Assembly: GCF_003074055.1 (NCBI RefSeq)
Contig: NZ_CP029043.1
Coordinates: 4,084,501 to 4,148,500, forward strand
Reading direction: 5' to 3'
DNA length: 64,000 nucleotides
Source: Streptomyces nigra
Lineage (GTDB): Bacteria; Actinomycetota; Actinomycetes; Streptomycetales; Streptomycetaceae
Part shown: one piece after another, positions 41,816 through 51,070 of the stretch
Layout of the letters: each line of letters starts with the position of its first letter
Position numbering within the stretch: position 1 is the stretch's first letter
Position numbers and translations under genes: made by a program
The notes under the pieces: model-generated
Seen by the model: the letters and a program-made list of their open reading frames with translations, nothing else
Databases searched by the model: none
Told to the model about the DNA's origin: nothing

Positions 41816-44386
41816 CTATGCCCGGGCCGACTCCCCGTCCGTAGCCGAATCAGCCTCCAGAGGACCCTCGCCCTCCGCCGCCCCCGGAGGGCCCTCGCCC
41901 TCGCCCTCCGCCGCCCCCGGAGGACCCTGGCCCTCGCCCTCCGCCGCCCCCCGCAACAGCACCGAAAGCAGCCGCACCGCCCCCCGCTTGTGCAGTGGGT
42001 CGTTGCCGTTGCCGCACTTGGGGGACTGGATGCAGGACGGGCAGCCGGCCTCGCACTCGCAGGAGGCGATGGCCTCGCGGGTGGCCGTCAGCCAGGCGCG
42101 GGCGGTGTGGAAGGCGCGCTCCGCGAACCCGGCGCCGCCGGGGTGTCCGTCGTAGACGAAGACCGTGGGGAGCAGGGTGTCGGGGTGCAGCGGGATCGAC
42201 ACGCCGCCGATGTCCCAGCGGTCGCAGGTCGCGAAGAGGGGCAGCAGGCCGATCGAGGCGTGTTCGGCGGCGTGCAGGGCGCCCCCGAGGATCTCCGGGT
42301 TGATCCGGGCCTCGTCCAGCTGGTCCTCGGTGACCGTCCACCACACCGCGCGGGTGCGCAGGGTCCGAGGAGGCAGGTCGAGTTTCGTCTCGCCGAGCAC
42401 TTCACCGGTGATCAGCCGGCGCCGGAGGAAGGAGACCACCTGGTTGGTGACCTCGACGGAGCCGTAACAGAGGCGGCCGTCGCCCCACAGGATCTCGGTC
42501 TCGGTCTCCAGGACGGAGATGGCCGTCGTGTCCCGGGCGACCGTGGAGTACGACGGGGACGCCTGTTCGACCAGGGCGACCGAGTCCTCCAGGTCGAGGG
42601 AGCGGACGAGATACGTGCGCCCCTGGTGCAGGTGGACCGCGCCCTCGTGGACGCTCGTGTGCGCGGAGCCCGCGTCGACGGTGCCGAGCAGACGGCCCGT
42701 GCCCGCCTCGACGACCTGGACCGGCCGGCCGCCCTCGCCGCGGATGTCGGTGAGGTCGGCGGCCCGTTCCCGGCGGGTCCAGTGCCAGGCCTTGGTGCGG
42801 CGGCGCAGCAGCCTCGCCGCCTCCAGCTGGGGCAGCAGTCCTTCGGCCTCCGGGCCGAAGAGGGCCAGGTCCTCCTCGGTCAGCGGGATCTCGGCGGCGG
42901 CCGCGCACAGATGCGGGGCGAGGACGTACGGGTTGTCGGGGTCGAGGACCGTCGACTCCACCGGGCGGTCGAAGAGGGCCTCCGGGTGGTGGACGAGGTA
43001 GGTGTCCAGCGGGTCGTCGCGGGCGACCAGGACGGCCAGCGCGCCCTGCCCGGAGCGGCCGGCCCGTCCGGCCTGCTGCCACAGGGAGGCGCGGGTGCCC
43101 GGGTAACCGGAGATCAGGACGGCGTCCAGGCCGGAGACGTCGATGCCGAGTTCCAGGGCGGTGGTGGCGGACAGGCCGAGGAGTTCGCCGGAGTGCAGGG
43201 CCTGTTCCAGGGCGCGGCGTTCCTCAGGGAGATAGCCGCCCCGGTAGGCCGCGACACGCCCGGCGAGCGAGCGATCGACTTCGGCCAGTCGTTCCTGCGC
43301 GATCACCGAGATGAGCTCGGCGCCGCGCCGGGAGCGGACGAATGCGACCGAGCGGATGCCCTGCACCGCGAGGTCGGTCAGGAGGTCCGCCGTCTCGGCG
43401 GTGGCCGTACGCCGGACGGGTGCGCCCTTCTCTCCCTGGAGGTCGGTGAGCGGGGGCTCCCAGAGGGCGAAGACGAGTTCGCCGCGCGGGGAGGCGTCGT
43501 CGGCGATCTCGACGACCGGCAGCCCGGTCAGGCGCCGGGCCGCGACGGCCGGCTCGGCGGCGGTGGCGGAGGCCAGCAGGAAGACGGGGGAGGAGCCGTA
43601 GCGGGCGCACAGGCGGCGCAGACGCCGCAGCACCTGGGCGACATGGGACCCGAAGACACCGCGGTAGGTGTGGCACTCGTCGATCACGACGTACTTCAGC
43701 GCCTTGAGGAAGGAGGACCAGCGCGGGTGGGACGGGAGTACGCCCCGGTGGAGCATGTCGGGATTGGTGAGGACGTAGTTCGCGTACTGGCGGATCCACT
43801 CGCGTTCCTCGAACGGCGTATCGCCGTCGTACACGGCCGGCCGGACCGAATTGCCCAGCGGATGTGAAAGTTCCTTCACGGAACGGCACTGATCCGCCGC
43901 GAGTGCCTTCGTCGGGGACAGGTACAGGGTGGTCGCGCCACGCCCGTTCGGGGCCTCGGAGCCGTCGAGGAGCGAGGAGAGGACCGGGACGAGATACGCC
44001 AGGGACTTGCCGGAGGCGGTGCCCGTGGCGACGACCACGGACTCGCCGTCCAGGGCGTGCTCGGCGGCCCGTGCCTGGTGGGCCCAGGGATGTTCGATAC
44101 CGGCGCGCTGTACGGCGGCGATGACCTCGGCGCGGATCCGGTCCGGCCAGACGGCATGGCGACCCGCTCGCGGGGGCACATGCTCCGTATGAGTGATGCG
44201 CGAAGCCCGACTCGGCCCCGAGGCGAGTCGGCCCAGCACCGCGCCCGGGTCCACCCGGGAGACGGGGCCCGTCGGGGATCGATCGGATCGGTGATTCTCG
44301 GCCATCGGCACCGAGTGTGTCACTGGCGTGACGGACAATGGGACCAAGGCGTCGTGCACGCCTGCCGGTAAGTGATTGAATGCCAT
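41816..44386 (-). CDS. DEAD/DEAH helicase of the MrfA (YprA) type with zinc-binding DUF1998
   Basis: 856 residues from ATG 44386 (MAFNHLPAG); ATG 44305 is a possible internal start. Helicase motifs: VVATGTASGKSLAYL (Walker A), VVIDECHTYRGVFGSH (DECH box) and LLASATAAEP (motif III). The second RecA domain contains QAGRAGRSGQG. The C-terminal CECEAGCPSCIQSPKCGNGN is the four-Cys zinc site of MrfA-like repair helicases. A repetitive GAAEGEG tail follows. Involvement in DNA-lesion repair is inferred from family. Confidence 0.9.
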   Translation of the reverse strand: MAFNHLPAGVHDALVPLSVTPVTHSVPMAENHRSDRSPTGPVSRVDPGAVLGRLASGPSRASRITHTEHVPPRAGRHAVWPDRIRAEVIAAVQRAGIEHPWAHQARAAEHALDGESVVVATGTASGKSLAYLVPVLSSLLDGSEAPNGRGATTLYLSPTKALAADQCRSVKELSHPLGNSVRPAVYDGDTPFEEREWIRQYANYVLTNPDMLHRGVLPSHPRWSSFLKALKYVVIDECHTYRGVFGSHVAQVLRRLRRLCARYGSSPVFLLASATAAEPAVAARRLTGLPVVEIADDASPRGELVFALWEPPLTDLQGEKGAPVRRTATAETADLLTDLAVQGIRSVAFVRSRRGAELISVIAQERLAEVDRSLAGRVAAYRGGYLPEERRALEQALHSGELLGLSATTALELGIDVSGLDAVLISGYPGTRASLWQQAGRAGRSGQGALAVLVARDDPLDTYLVHHPEALFDRPVESTVLDPDNPYVLAPHLCAAAAEIPLTEEDLALFGPEAEGLLPQLEAARLLRRRTKAWHWTRRERAADLTDIRGEGGRPVQVVEAGTGRLLGTVDAGSAHTSVHEGAVHLHQGRTYLVRSLDLEDSVALVEQASPSYSTVARDTTAISVLETETEILWGDGRLCYGSVEVTNQVVSFLRRRLITGEVLGETKLDLPPRTLRTRAVWWTVTEDQLDEARINPEILGGALHAAEHASIGLLPLFATCDRWDIGGVSIPLHPDTLLPTVFVYDGHPGGAGFAERAFHTARAWLTATREAIASCECEAGCPSCIQSPKCGNGNDPLHKRGAVRLLSVLLRGAAEGEGQGPPGAAEGEGEGPPGAAEGEGPLEADSATDGESARA

Positions 44387-44467
44387 CGCGGCTGGCGAAC
44401 CGTCCTTGGGGTTGCAAGCCGAGTGTCCCGAGGGGCGACCGCTCGATAGCAAGGTGCTGGAGGATCC

Positions 44468-44809
44468 GTGGACCTGTCCCTGTCGACCCGTACCGTCGGC
44501 GATCGTACGGTCGTCGAGGTCGGTGGCGAAATCGACGTATATACCGCGCCCAAGCTGCGCGAGCAGCTGGTCGAGCTGGTGAACGACGGGAATTTCCACC
44601 TCGTCGTCGACATGGAGGGCGTGGACTTCCTCGACTCCACCGGGCTCGGCGTGCTGGTCGGCGGCCTGAAGCGCGTGCGTGCCCATGAGGGCTCCCTGCG
44701 CCTGGTCTGCAACCAGGAGCGCATTCTCAAGATTTTCCGTATCACCGGTCTGACCAAGGTGTTCCCGATCCACACCTCGGTCGAGGAAGCGGTGGCGGCG
44801 ACCGACTGA
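44468..44809 (+). CDS. bldG: Anti-sigma factor antagonist BldG
   Basis: 113 residues from GTG 44468, with GGAGG upstream. STAS domain with the phosphorylation site DSTGLGVLVGG (Ser57). The sequence and length agree with S. coelicolor BldG, which is essential for aerial hyphae and antibiotic production and is controlled by phosphorylation. It is divergent from the helicase and upstream of its anti-sigma partner. Confidence 0.95.
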   Translation: MDLSLSTRTVGDRTVVEVGGEIDVYTAPKLREQLVELVNDGNFHLVVDMEGVDFLDSTGLGVLVGGLKRVRAHEGSLRLVCNQERILKIFRITGLTKVFPIHTSVEEAVAATD

Positions 44810-44867
44810 GTCACCGCACCCGGGGGCGCGGTGACGCGTGCCCGGGCTGGGAGAAGTGGTAGGAGAC

Positions 44868-44899
44868 GGGGGACCGGGCTTTCGGCGGCCCGGTCCCCC
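44868..44899. terminator. Hairpin between bldG and the anti-sigma gene
   Basis: Perfect 12-bp stem GGGGGACCGGGC (44868-44879) and GCCCGGTCCCCC (44888-44899). A weaker stem GTCACCGC/GCGGTGAC lies at 44810-44835. Partial termination here would give both bldG-only and two-gene transcripts, as reported for S. coelicolor. Confidence 0.7.
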
Positions 44900-44931
44900 T
44901 GACAGCACGCCCGAAGTTCCGAGGGGGATGC

Positions 44932-45357
44932 ATGGCCACCGTTGAACTCCGCTTCAGCGCGCTGCCCGAGCACGTCAGGACCGCCCGCTTGGTGGCGGCA
45001 GCGGTGGCGCGCAGGGCCGGAGTGGACGAGGCCGTCCTGGATGAGGTCAGGCTCGCCGTGGGCGAGGCGTGCAGCCGTGCCGTCGGGCTGCATCAGAGTG
45101 TCGGCATCACGGCACCGGTGAAGGTGGCGCTGATCGAGGAGGAGAAGCAGTTCTCCATCGAGGTCGGCGACGAGGCGCCGCACACCGTTCCCGGTGAGCG
45201 GGTCGCCGGCGCCGACGACATCGACGCCGAGGAGGACGAGATGGGTCTCGCGGTCATCAGCGGGCTCGTCGACGACGTCGAGGTCTCGGCGGGCGAGCAC
45301 GGCGGGCTGATCCGTATGACGTGGCCGACCGCGCCGCAGACCGTGGTGCTGCCCTGA
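44932..45357 (+). CDS. apgA: Anti-sigma factor, HATPase (RsbW/SpoIIAB-like)
   Basis: 141 residues from ATG 44932, with GAGGGGG upstream. RsbW-like HATPase fold: VLDEVRLAVGEACSRAV (N box) and DEMGLAVISGLVDDVEV (G box). An unusual loop with GADDIDAEEDE lies between. The S. coelicolor orthologue downstream of bldG is ApgA, reported as an anti-sigma factor bound by BldG. Confidence 0.9.
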   Translation: MATVELRFSALPEHVRTARLVAAAVARRAGVDEAVLDEVRLAVGEACSRAVGLHQSVGITAPVKVALIEEEKQFSIEVGDEAPHTVPGERVAGADDIDAEEDEMGLAVISGLVDDVEVSAGEHGGLIRMTWPTAPQTVVLP

Positions 45358-45426
45358 CACGTCGGCCTGACACGCCGGCCTGACAGGTCGACTGACACGC
45401 CGGCCCGACTCACCCCCGCACTTCCC

Positions 45427-45462
45427 GAAGGGGCCCTGCTGAGCAGGGCCCCTTCGTGTTTT
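45427..45462. terminator. Rho-independent terminator after the bldG operon
   Basis: 14-bp stem GAAGGGGCCCTGCT (45427-45440) and its complement (45442-45455), followed by a TTTT run, which is rare in this genome. Confidence 0.9.
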
Positions 45463-45725
45463 ATCGTATGGCGGCGGTGAATTCGTGAAGTAATTCACGA
45501 TCGATTGTCGGATCATTGATCAAGGTCGCGATCATCCGATCAAGGGTCAATCAGGGCGTCAATGGTTTTGGGGCATTAGCACTTTCGGGTTCTGTGGCCG
45601 GATGTCGATCATTTGCTGAACGGCATGTGAAGGCCAATTCCGTTTACCGCCATCTGTTTTGATCAGGTTCCGGTACCTAGAATCCGTCCACATCTTGAGC
45701 TCAGCCCAAGCGTCAAGGAGGACGA
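45463..45725 (+). promoter_or_regulatory. AT-rich, repeat-dense promoter region of hppA
   Basis: No gene. An inverted repeat TCGTGAA-GTAA-TTCACGA (45484-45501) is followed by clustered GATCA motifs (TGATCAAGGTC, CGATCAAGGGTC between 45510 and 45550). TAGAAT near 45676 is a reasonable -10 for hppA, whose own ribosome site AAGGAGG follows. The low GC contrasts with the surroundings. Confidence 0.45.
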
Positions 45726-48131
45726 ATGGCGGGGCTTTCTACCCCTCATCAGCTTGACCATCCCACTACCCTCGCAGCGGCCGTACTGACGGATGACAAC
45801 CGGGTCATCATCTCGGTGATCGGCGTGGTCGCCCTGGCGGCGCTCGTCGTCGCCGGCGTCCTGGTCCGTCAGGTGCTCGCGGCGGGCGAGGGCACCGACA
45901 GCATGAAGAAGATCGCCGCCGCGGTCCAGGAAGGAGCCAACGCCTATCTGGCCCGGCAGCTGCGCACGCTCGGCGTATTCGCCGTCGTCGTGTTCTTCCT
46001 GCTCATGCTGCTGCCCGCGGACGACTGGAATCAGCGCATCGGCCGATCGGTCTTCTTCCTGATCGGCGCCGGATTCTCGGCGGCCACCGGCTATATCGGC
46101 ATGTGGCTCGCCGTGCGCAGCAATGTGCGCGTCGCCGCGGCGGCCCGGGAAGCGACCCCCGCGGAAGGTGAGCCGGAAAAGGATCTCACCGCCGTCTCGC
46201 ACAAAGCCATGAAGATCGCTTTCCGCACGGGCGGCGTCGTCGGCATGTTCACAGTGGGGCTCGGTCTGCTGGGCGCCTCCTGTGTGGTGCTCGTCTACGC
46301 GGCCGACGCGCCGAAGGTGCTCGAAGGATTCGGTCTCGGTGCCGCGTTGATCGCGATGTTCATGCGTGTCGGCGGCGGCATCTTCACCAAGGCCGCCGAC
46401 GTCGGCGCCGACCTGGTCGGCAAGGTCGAACAGGGCATTCCGGAGGACGACCCGCGCAATGCCGCGACCATCGCCGACAACGTGGGCGACAACGTCGGCG
46501 ACTGCGCCGGAATGGCGGCCGACCTCTTCGAGTCGTACGCGGTGACGCTGGTCGCCGCCCTGATCCTCGGGTCGGCCGCGTTCGGCGACTCGGGGCTCGC
46601 GTTCCCGCTGATCGTGCCCGCGATCGGCGTGATCACCGCGATGATCGGCATCTTCGCGGTGGCCCCGCGCCGGTCCGACCGCAGCGGCATGACCGCGATC
46701 AACCGCGGGTTCTTCATCTCCGCGGTCATCTCGATCGTGCTCGTCGCGATCGCCGTGTTCGCCTACCTGCCGTCGTCGTACGCGGATCTCGACGGCGTCA
46801 CCGACGGCGCCATCGCGGCCAAGGACGGCGACCCGCGGATCCTGGCGGTCGTCGCCGTCGGCATCGGCATCCTGCTCGCGGCCGTCATCCAGCAGCTGAC
46901 CGGCTACTTCACCGAGACCAACCGGCGTCCCGTCCGGGACATCGGCAAGACCTCGCTGACCGGTCCCGCGACCGTCGTCCTCGCCGGCATCTCCGTCGGC
47001 CTGGAGTCCGCCGTCTACACCGCGCTGCTCATCGGGCTCGGCGTGTACGGGGCGTTCCTGCTCGGCGGCACGTCGATCATGCTGGCGCTGTTCGCGGTGG
47101 CGCTGGCCGGCACCGGCCTGCTCACCACGGTCGGCGTGATCGTCGCCATGGACACCTTCGGACCGGTCTCCGACAACGCGCAGGGCATCGCCGAGATGTC
47201 CGGCGACGTCGAGGGGGCGGGCGCCCAGGTGCTCACCAACCTGGACGCGGTCGGCAACACCACCAAGGCCATCACCAAGGGCATCGCCATCGCCACCGCC
47301 GTCCTGGCCGCGGCGGCGCTCTTCGGGTCGTACCGCGACGCCATCACCACCGGTGCGCGGGACGTCGGCGAGAAGCTCACCGGCGAGGGCGCGCCGATGA
47401 ACCTGATGATGGACATCTCGCAGCCCAACAACCTGGTCGGCCTGATCGCCGGCGCGGCCGTCGTGTTCCTCTTCTCGGGACTCGCCATCAACGCCGTGTC
47501 GCGGTCGGCGGGCGCGGTGGTCTACGAGGTGCGGCGGCAGTTCCGTGAGCGGCCCGGGATCATGGACTACACGGAGAAGCCGGAGTACGGCAAGGTCGTG
47601 GACATCTGTACCCGGGACGCCCTGCGCGAGCTCGCCACGCCCGGTCTGCTCGCCGTGATGGCGCCCATCTTCATCGGGTTCACGCTCGGCGTCGGCGCCC
47701 TGGGCGCCTTCCTGGCGGGCGCGATCGGCTGCGGCACGCTCATGGCGGTCTTCCTCGCCAACTCCGGAGGCGCCTGGGACAACGCGAAGAAGCTCGTCGA
47801 GGACGGCCACCACGGCGGCAAGGGCAGCGAGGCCCATGCCGCGACGGTGATCGGTGACACGGTCGGCGACCCGTTCAAGGACACCGCGGGCCCGGCGATC
47901 AACCCGCTGCTGAAGGTGATGAACCTCGTCGCGCTGCTCATCGCGCCCGCGGTCATCCAGTTCAGCTACGGCGACGACAAGAACGTCGCCGTACGGGTCC
48001 TGATCGCCGTCGCCTCGCTCCTGGTGATCGTCGGCTCGGTCTACGTGTCCAAGCGGCGCGGCATCGCCATGGGCGACGACGGCAACGCGGAGAGGGTGTC
48101 CAAGCCGGCGGATCCCGCGGTGGTCTCGTAG
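45726..48131 (+). CDS. hppA: Membrane-bound H+-translocating pyrophosphatase
   Basis: 801 residues with ~16 membrane helices. Catalytic motif GGGIFTKAADVGADLVGKVE and acidic clusters NVGDNVGDCAG and DTVGDPFKDTAGP. GNTTKAITKG carries Lys instead of Ala, the signature of the K+-independent class. It couples pyrophosphate hydrolysis to proton pumping. AAGGAGG upstream supports ATG 45726. Confidence 0.96.
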   Translation: MAGLSTPHQLDHPTTLAAAVLTDDNRVIISVIGVVALAALVVAGVLVRQVLAAGEGTDSMKKIAAAVQEGANAYLARQLRTLGVFAVVVFFLLMLLPADDWNQRIGRSVFFLIGAGFSAATGYIGMWLAVRSNVRVAAAAREATPAEGEPEKDLTAVSHKAMKIAFRTGGVVGMFTVGLGLLGASCVVLVYAADAPKVLEGFGLGAALIAMFMRVGGGIFTKAADVGADLVGKVEQGIPEDDPRNAATIADNVGDNVGDCAGMAADLFESYAVTLVAALILGSAAFGDSGLAFPLIVPAIGVITAMIGIFAVAPRRSDRSGMTAINRGFFISAVISIVLVAIAVFAYLPSSYADLDGVTDGAIAAKDGDPRILAVVAVGIGILLAAVIQQLTGYFTETNRRPVRDIGKTSLTGPATVVLAGISVGLESAVYTALLIGLGVYGAFLLGGTSIMLALFAVALAGTGLLTTVGVIVAMDTFGPVSDNAQGIAEMSGDVEGAGAQVLTNLDAVGNTTKAITKGIAIATAVLAAAALFGSYRDAITTGARDVGEKLTGEGAPMNLMMDISQPNNLVGLIAGAAVVFLFSGLAINAVSRSAGAVVYEVRRQFRERPGIMDYTEKPEYGKVVDICTRDALRELATPGLLAVMAPIFIGFTLGVGALGAFLAGAIGCGTLMAVFLANSGGAWDNAKKLVEDGHHGGKGSEAHAATVIGDTVGDPFKDTAGPAINPLLKVMNLVALLIAPAVIQFSYGDDKNVAVRVLIAVASLLVIVGSVYVSKRRGIAMGDDGNAERVSKPADPAVVS

Positions 48132-48141
48132 GCGGTCTTAC

Positions 48142-48189
48142 GGCTGCCCGGCTGCCCGGCTGCCCGGCTGCCCGGCTGCCCGGCTGCAG
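48142..48189. repeat. 8-bp tandem repeat GGCTGCCC
   Basis: Five perfect copies of GGCTGCCC from 48142 to 48181 and a sixth degenerate copy, 10 nt after the hppA stop. Confidence 0.85.
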
Positions 48190-48196
48190 GGCTCCA

Positions 48197-48240
48197 GGGG
48201 CGGGCGGACCGGCGCGATCCATGTGCCGGCCGCCCGCCCC
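48197..48240. terminator. Terminator downstream of hppA
   Basis: GGGGCGGGCGG (48197-48207) pairs with CCGCCCGCCCC (48230-48240), extended inwards by CCGGC/GCCGG across one bulged base, a 16-bp stem in total. Confidence 0.8.
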
Positions 48241-48385
48241 TCGCTCGTTCACACCCCACGCCGTGACCCTTGTCTCACATGGTGTAAACAGTGCGAAGAG
48301 GTGATAAAAGCCGCAAATAGCATGCTGTCATCATCTGCCCGCCGTGTAGGGTCCCGTGGCCGAGAGCCACGAAGGGACCAAACCG

Positions 48386-48967
48386 GTGAACAAGAAGCTC
48401 GCGGCCGCGCTGTCCGGCGGTGCGGTACTGATACTGGCGCTGACCGGCTGCACGAGCGAAGAGGGCAACAAGGAGCTCGACGCCTGGGCCAAGAAGGTCT
48501 GCGACCAGGTGCCGGCCCAGAACGCCAAGATCTCGGCCGCCTACGTCGCGATCACCAAGGCGGCCAAGGACACCTCCAGCACGCCCAAGGAACTGCAGGC
48601 CGCCGACTCCAAGGCCTTCCAGGACCTCGCGGACGGCTACAAGGCGCGCGCGGCGCTCATCCGCGACGCCGGTGCGCCCCCCGGTGTCGAGGGCGGCGCC
48701 AAGAACCAGCAGGACGTCGTCAAGAAGCTGACCGACCTCTCCGCCGCCTACGCCGATCTGAAGAAACAGGTCGACGGGCTGAACACCAAGGACCAGGGGA
48801 AGTTCGCCTCCGGCCTCAAGGACGTGTCGGCCGAGATGAAGCAGGTCGAGACGCAGCGTCAGAACGCCATCGCCTCGCTGAAGAAGCTCGAGTCGGGCGA
48901 TGTGAAGACGGCACTCACCTCGCAGGACGGCTGCAAGCAGGCCGTCGAGTCCGGGTCCGCCGGCTGA
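48386..48967 (+). CDS. Secreted lipoprotein of unknown function
   Basis: 193 residues from GTG 48386 with GAAGGGA upstream. A signal peptide with lipobox LTGC (Cys about 22) is followed by a mostly helical, Lys/Ala/Gln-rich domain that looks like a coiled coil (about 30-175). No enzyme motif is seen. It is a monocistronic gene between hppA and the methyltransferase. Confidence 0.8.
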   Translation: MNKKLAAALSGGAVLILALTGCTSEEGNKELDAWAKKVCDQVPAQNAKISAAYVAITKAAKDTSSTPKELQAADSKAFQDLADGYKARAALIRDAGAPPGVEGGAKNQQDVVKKLTDLSAAYADLKKQVDGLNTKDQGKFASGLKDVSAEMKQVETQRQNAIASLKKLESGDVKTALTSQDGCKQAVESGSAG

Positions 48968-48990
48968 GCGCCGCATGAGGCGGCGCGGGT

Positions 48991-49002
48991 CACAATGAGG
49001 GC
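48991..49002 (+). promoter_or_regulatory. Leaderless promoter -10 for the methyltransferase gene
   Basis: CACAAT (48991-48996), six nucleotides, then GTG 49003; no ribosome site. Confidence 0.5.
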
Positions 49003-50640
49003 GTGAGTGACTCGCGCCAGCCTGACCCGACCGTCCTGACCGACACGAGCGCCCCGACTGACAGCAGCGTCCCGGCCGATACGGGCGGACCGACGGACCG
49101 GGCCGTGCCGACCGGCCCGGCCGTCCTGTCCGACCTCCCCGCGCTGCCCGGGGCCGGCCGGACGGACGCTGCGGCCCGTCTGCGCGAAGCCCTGCTCGGG
49201 GCCTCCTTCACCGCCGACGGGCTGCTCGAGCTGCTCGGCGCGCCCGCGTACGCGGCGCTCGCCCGCAGCGAGACGGTCCCCGCGCTCCGGGCCACGCGCG
49301 GCGACAGCCCGCTGGAAGCGCTCGTACGGCTGTTCCTGCTCCAGCAGCCGGTGCCGTACGCGCGCGTGGCGGACGTGCTGCCCGTCGACCTGTGCCTGGA
49401 GAGCGGCTGGCTGGCCCGGGCCGGCGGCGACGACGTCCGTGCCACGGTCGACGTCCGGCCGTACGGCGGGCCGCAGGGCGAGGACTGGTTCATCGTGTCC
49501 GACCTCGGATGCGCGGTCGGCGGGGCCGGCGGCATCGGGAACAAGGCCGAGGAGGTCGTCCTCGGCGTCGGCGGCGCCTCCACGACGCTCGCCGGGATCA
49601 CCGTGCGCACGCCCGTCGCCGCCGCCCTCGACCTCGGGACCGGCTCCGGCATCCAGGCCCTGCACGCCGCGCAGCACGCCACGCGCGTGACGGCGACCGA
49701 CCTCAACCCCCGCGCGCTGCACATCACCGCGCTGACCCTGGCGCTCTCCGGTGCCCCGGGGGCGGATCTGCGGGAAGGGTCGCTGTTCGAGCCGCTGAAG
49801 GACGGGGAGACGTACGACCTGATCGTGTCCAACCCGCCCTTCGTGATCTCGCCGGGCGCCCGGCTCACCTACCGGGACGGCGGGATGGGCGGCGACGACC
49901 TGTGCCGCTCGGTCGTCCAGGGCGCGGGCGACCGCCTGAACGAGGGAGGGTACGCCCAGTTCCTCGCCAACTGGCAGCATGTGGAGGGCGAGGACTGGCA
50001 GGACCGCGTCAGGGCGTGGGTGCCGCGCGGCTGCGACGCGTGGATCGTGCAGCGCGAGGTCCAGGACGTCACGCAGTACGCCGAGCTGTGGCTGCGGGAC
50101 GCCGGCGACCACCGGGGCGACACGGCCGCGTACCAGGCGCGCTACGACGCGTGGCTGGACGAGTTCGAGGCGCGCAAGGTGAAGGCCGTCGGGTTCGGCT
50201 GGGTCACCCTGCGCCGGACGTCGGCCGCCGTGCCGACGGTCACGGTCGAGGAGTGGCCGCACCCCGTCGAGCAGCCGCTCGGCGACACCGTGCGCGCGCA
50301 CTTCGAACGCCTCGACTATCTGCGCGACCGGGACGACGCCGCCCTGCTGGAGGACCGTTTCCGGCTGGTCGGCGAGGTCGTTCAGGAGCAGATCGGGCTG
50401 CCCGGCGCCGAGGACCCCGAGCATGTGGTGCTGCGCCAGCACCGGGGCATGCGGCGGGCCACCCAGGTCGACACGGTCGGCGCGGGATTCGCCGGTGTGT
50501 GCGACGGCTCGCTGACCGCGGGGCGGATTCTGGACGCCATCGCCCAGCTGATGAACGAGGACCCGGTGGTGCTGCGCGACCGGACGCCCGCCCAGATCCG
50601 GCTGCTCGTGGAGCAGGGCTTCCTCGAACCGGCACGCTGA
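49003..50640 (+). CDS. Class I SAM-dependent methyltransferase (N-methyltransferase type)
   Basis: 545 residues from GTG 49003. The first ~40 residues are a Thr/Pro/Ala-rich disordered stretch. An N-terminal helical domain (about 45-190) precedes the Rossmann fold: ALDLGTGSGIQALHAA (motif I) and YDLIVSNPPFVISPG (NPPF catalytic motif). This motif pair is used by HemK-like and rRNA/tRNA N6-adenine methyltransferases. The long C-terminal part (about 350-545) is unassigned. The substrate is unknown. Confidence 0.85.
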   Translation: MSDSRQPDPTVLTDTSAPTDSSVPADTGGPTDRAVPTGPAVLSDLPALPGAGRTDAAARLREALLGASFTADGLLELLGAPAYAALARSETVPALRATRGDSPLEALVRLFLLQQPVPYARVADVLPVDLCLESGWLARAGGDDVRATVDVRPYGGPQGEDWFIVSDLGCAVGGAGGIGNKAEEVVLGVGGASTTLAGITVRTPVAAALDLGTGSGIQALHAAQHATRVTATDLNPRALHITALTLALSGAPGADLREGSLFEPLKDGETYDLIVSNPPFVISPGARLTYRDGGMGGDDLCRSVVQGAGDRLNEGGYAQFLANWQHVEGEDWQDRVRAWVPRGCDAWIVQREVQDVTQYAELWLRDAGDHRGDTAAYQARYDAWLDEFEARKVKAVGFGWVTLRRTSAAVPTVTVEEWPHPVEQPLGDTVRAHFERLDYLRDRDDAALLEDRFRLVGEVVQEQIGLPGAEDPEHVVLRQHRGMRRATQVDTVGAGFAGVCDGSLTAGRILDAIAQLMNEDPVVLRDRTPAQIRLLVEQGFLEPAR

Positions 50641-51070
50641 CCGGAGGCCGGGCCGGTTCCGTGGGGCGGGCGAAACAGGCCAACCTCCCGGGACCGGCCG
50701 CGCGGGCCGACGGGCCCTTCGAGCCTCGCCCCCGGTGTGAACCCCGTCGCATCGGCGGTGCTCGCGGGCCCGGTCCCGGCGCTCGCGGCGATCATCGGCG
50801 GCCGGGGCTTCTTCCGGCTGTGGGAACGGCTCGTGAGCTGCGCGGCCGATAATTGGGGGTCGATCTTCCGGAAAGGCTCGAAAAGGCCGGTGGCCACTCC
50901 GGGCGGCAGGAATGGCGGAAGTCGGGTTACCGTTCGAGTGGCCGTTGCGGGCTTTTCCCGTTTGACAACGGGGCGGGATGTACCGTCACACTCCGCAGCG
51001 TCACCACCACCCGACCCCGGGCGCAACCGATCCTGGGGAGGCCCAGCGTCGACCGGAGAGAAGAGCGAAG
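50641..51070 (+). promoter_or_regulatory. Intergenic region upstream of topA
   Basis: About 430 nt without a supported gene. It contains a TTGACA hexamer (50962-50967) but no well-spaced -10 partner (TACCGT begins only 13 nt later). topA promoters in streptomycetes respond to supercoiling; nothing here proves the location. Confidence 0.35.

Noticed and set aside
50962..50986. TTGACA plus TACCGT as the topA promoter
   Set aside because: The spacer is only 13 nt, too short for a sigma-70-type promoter, so the pair is not called.
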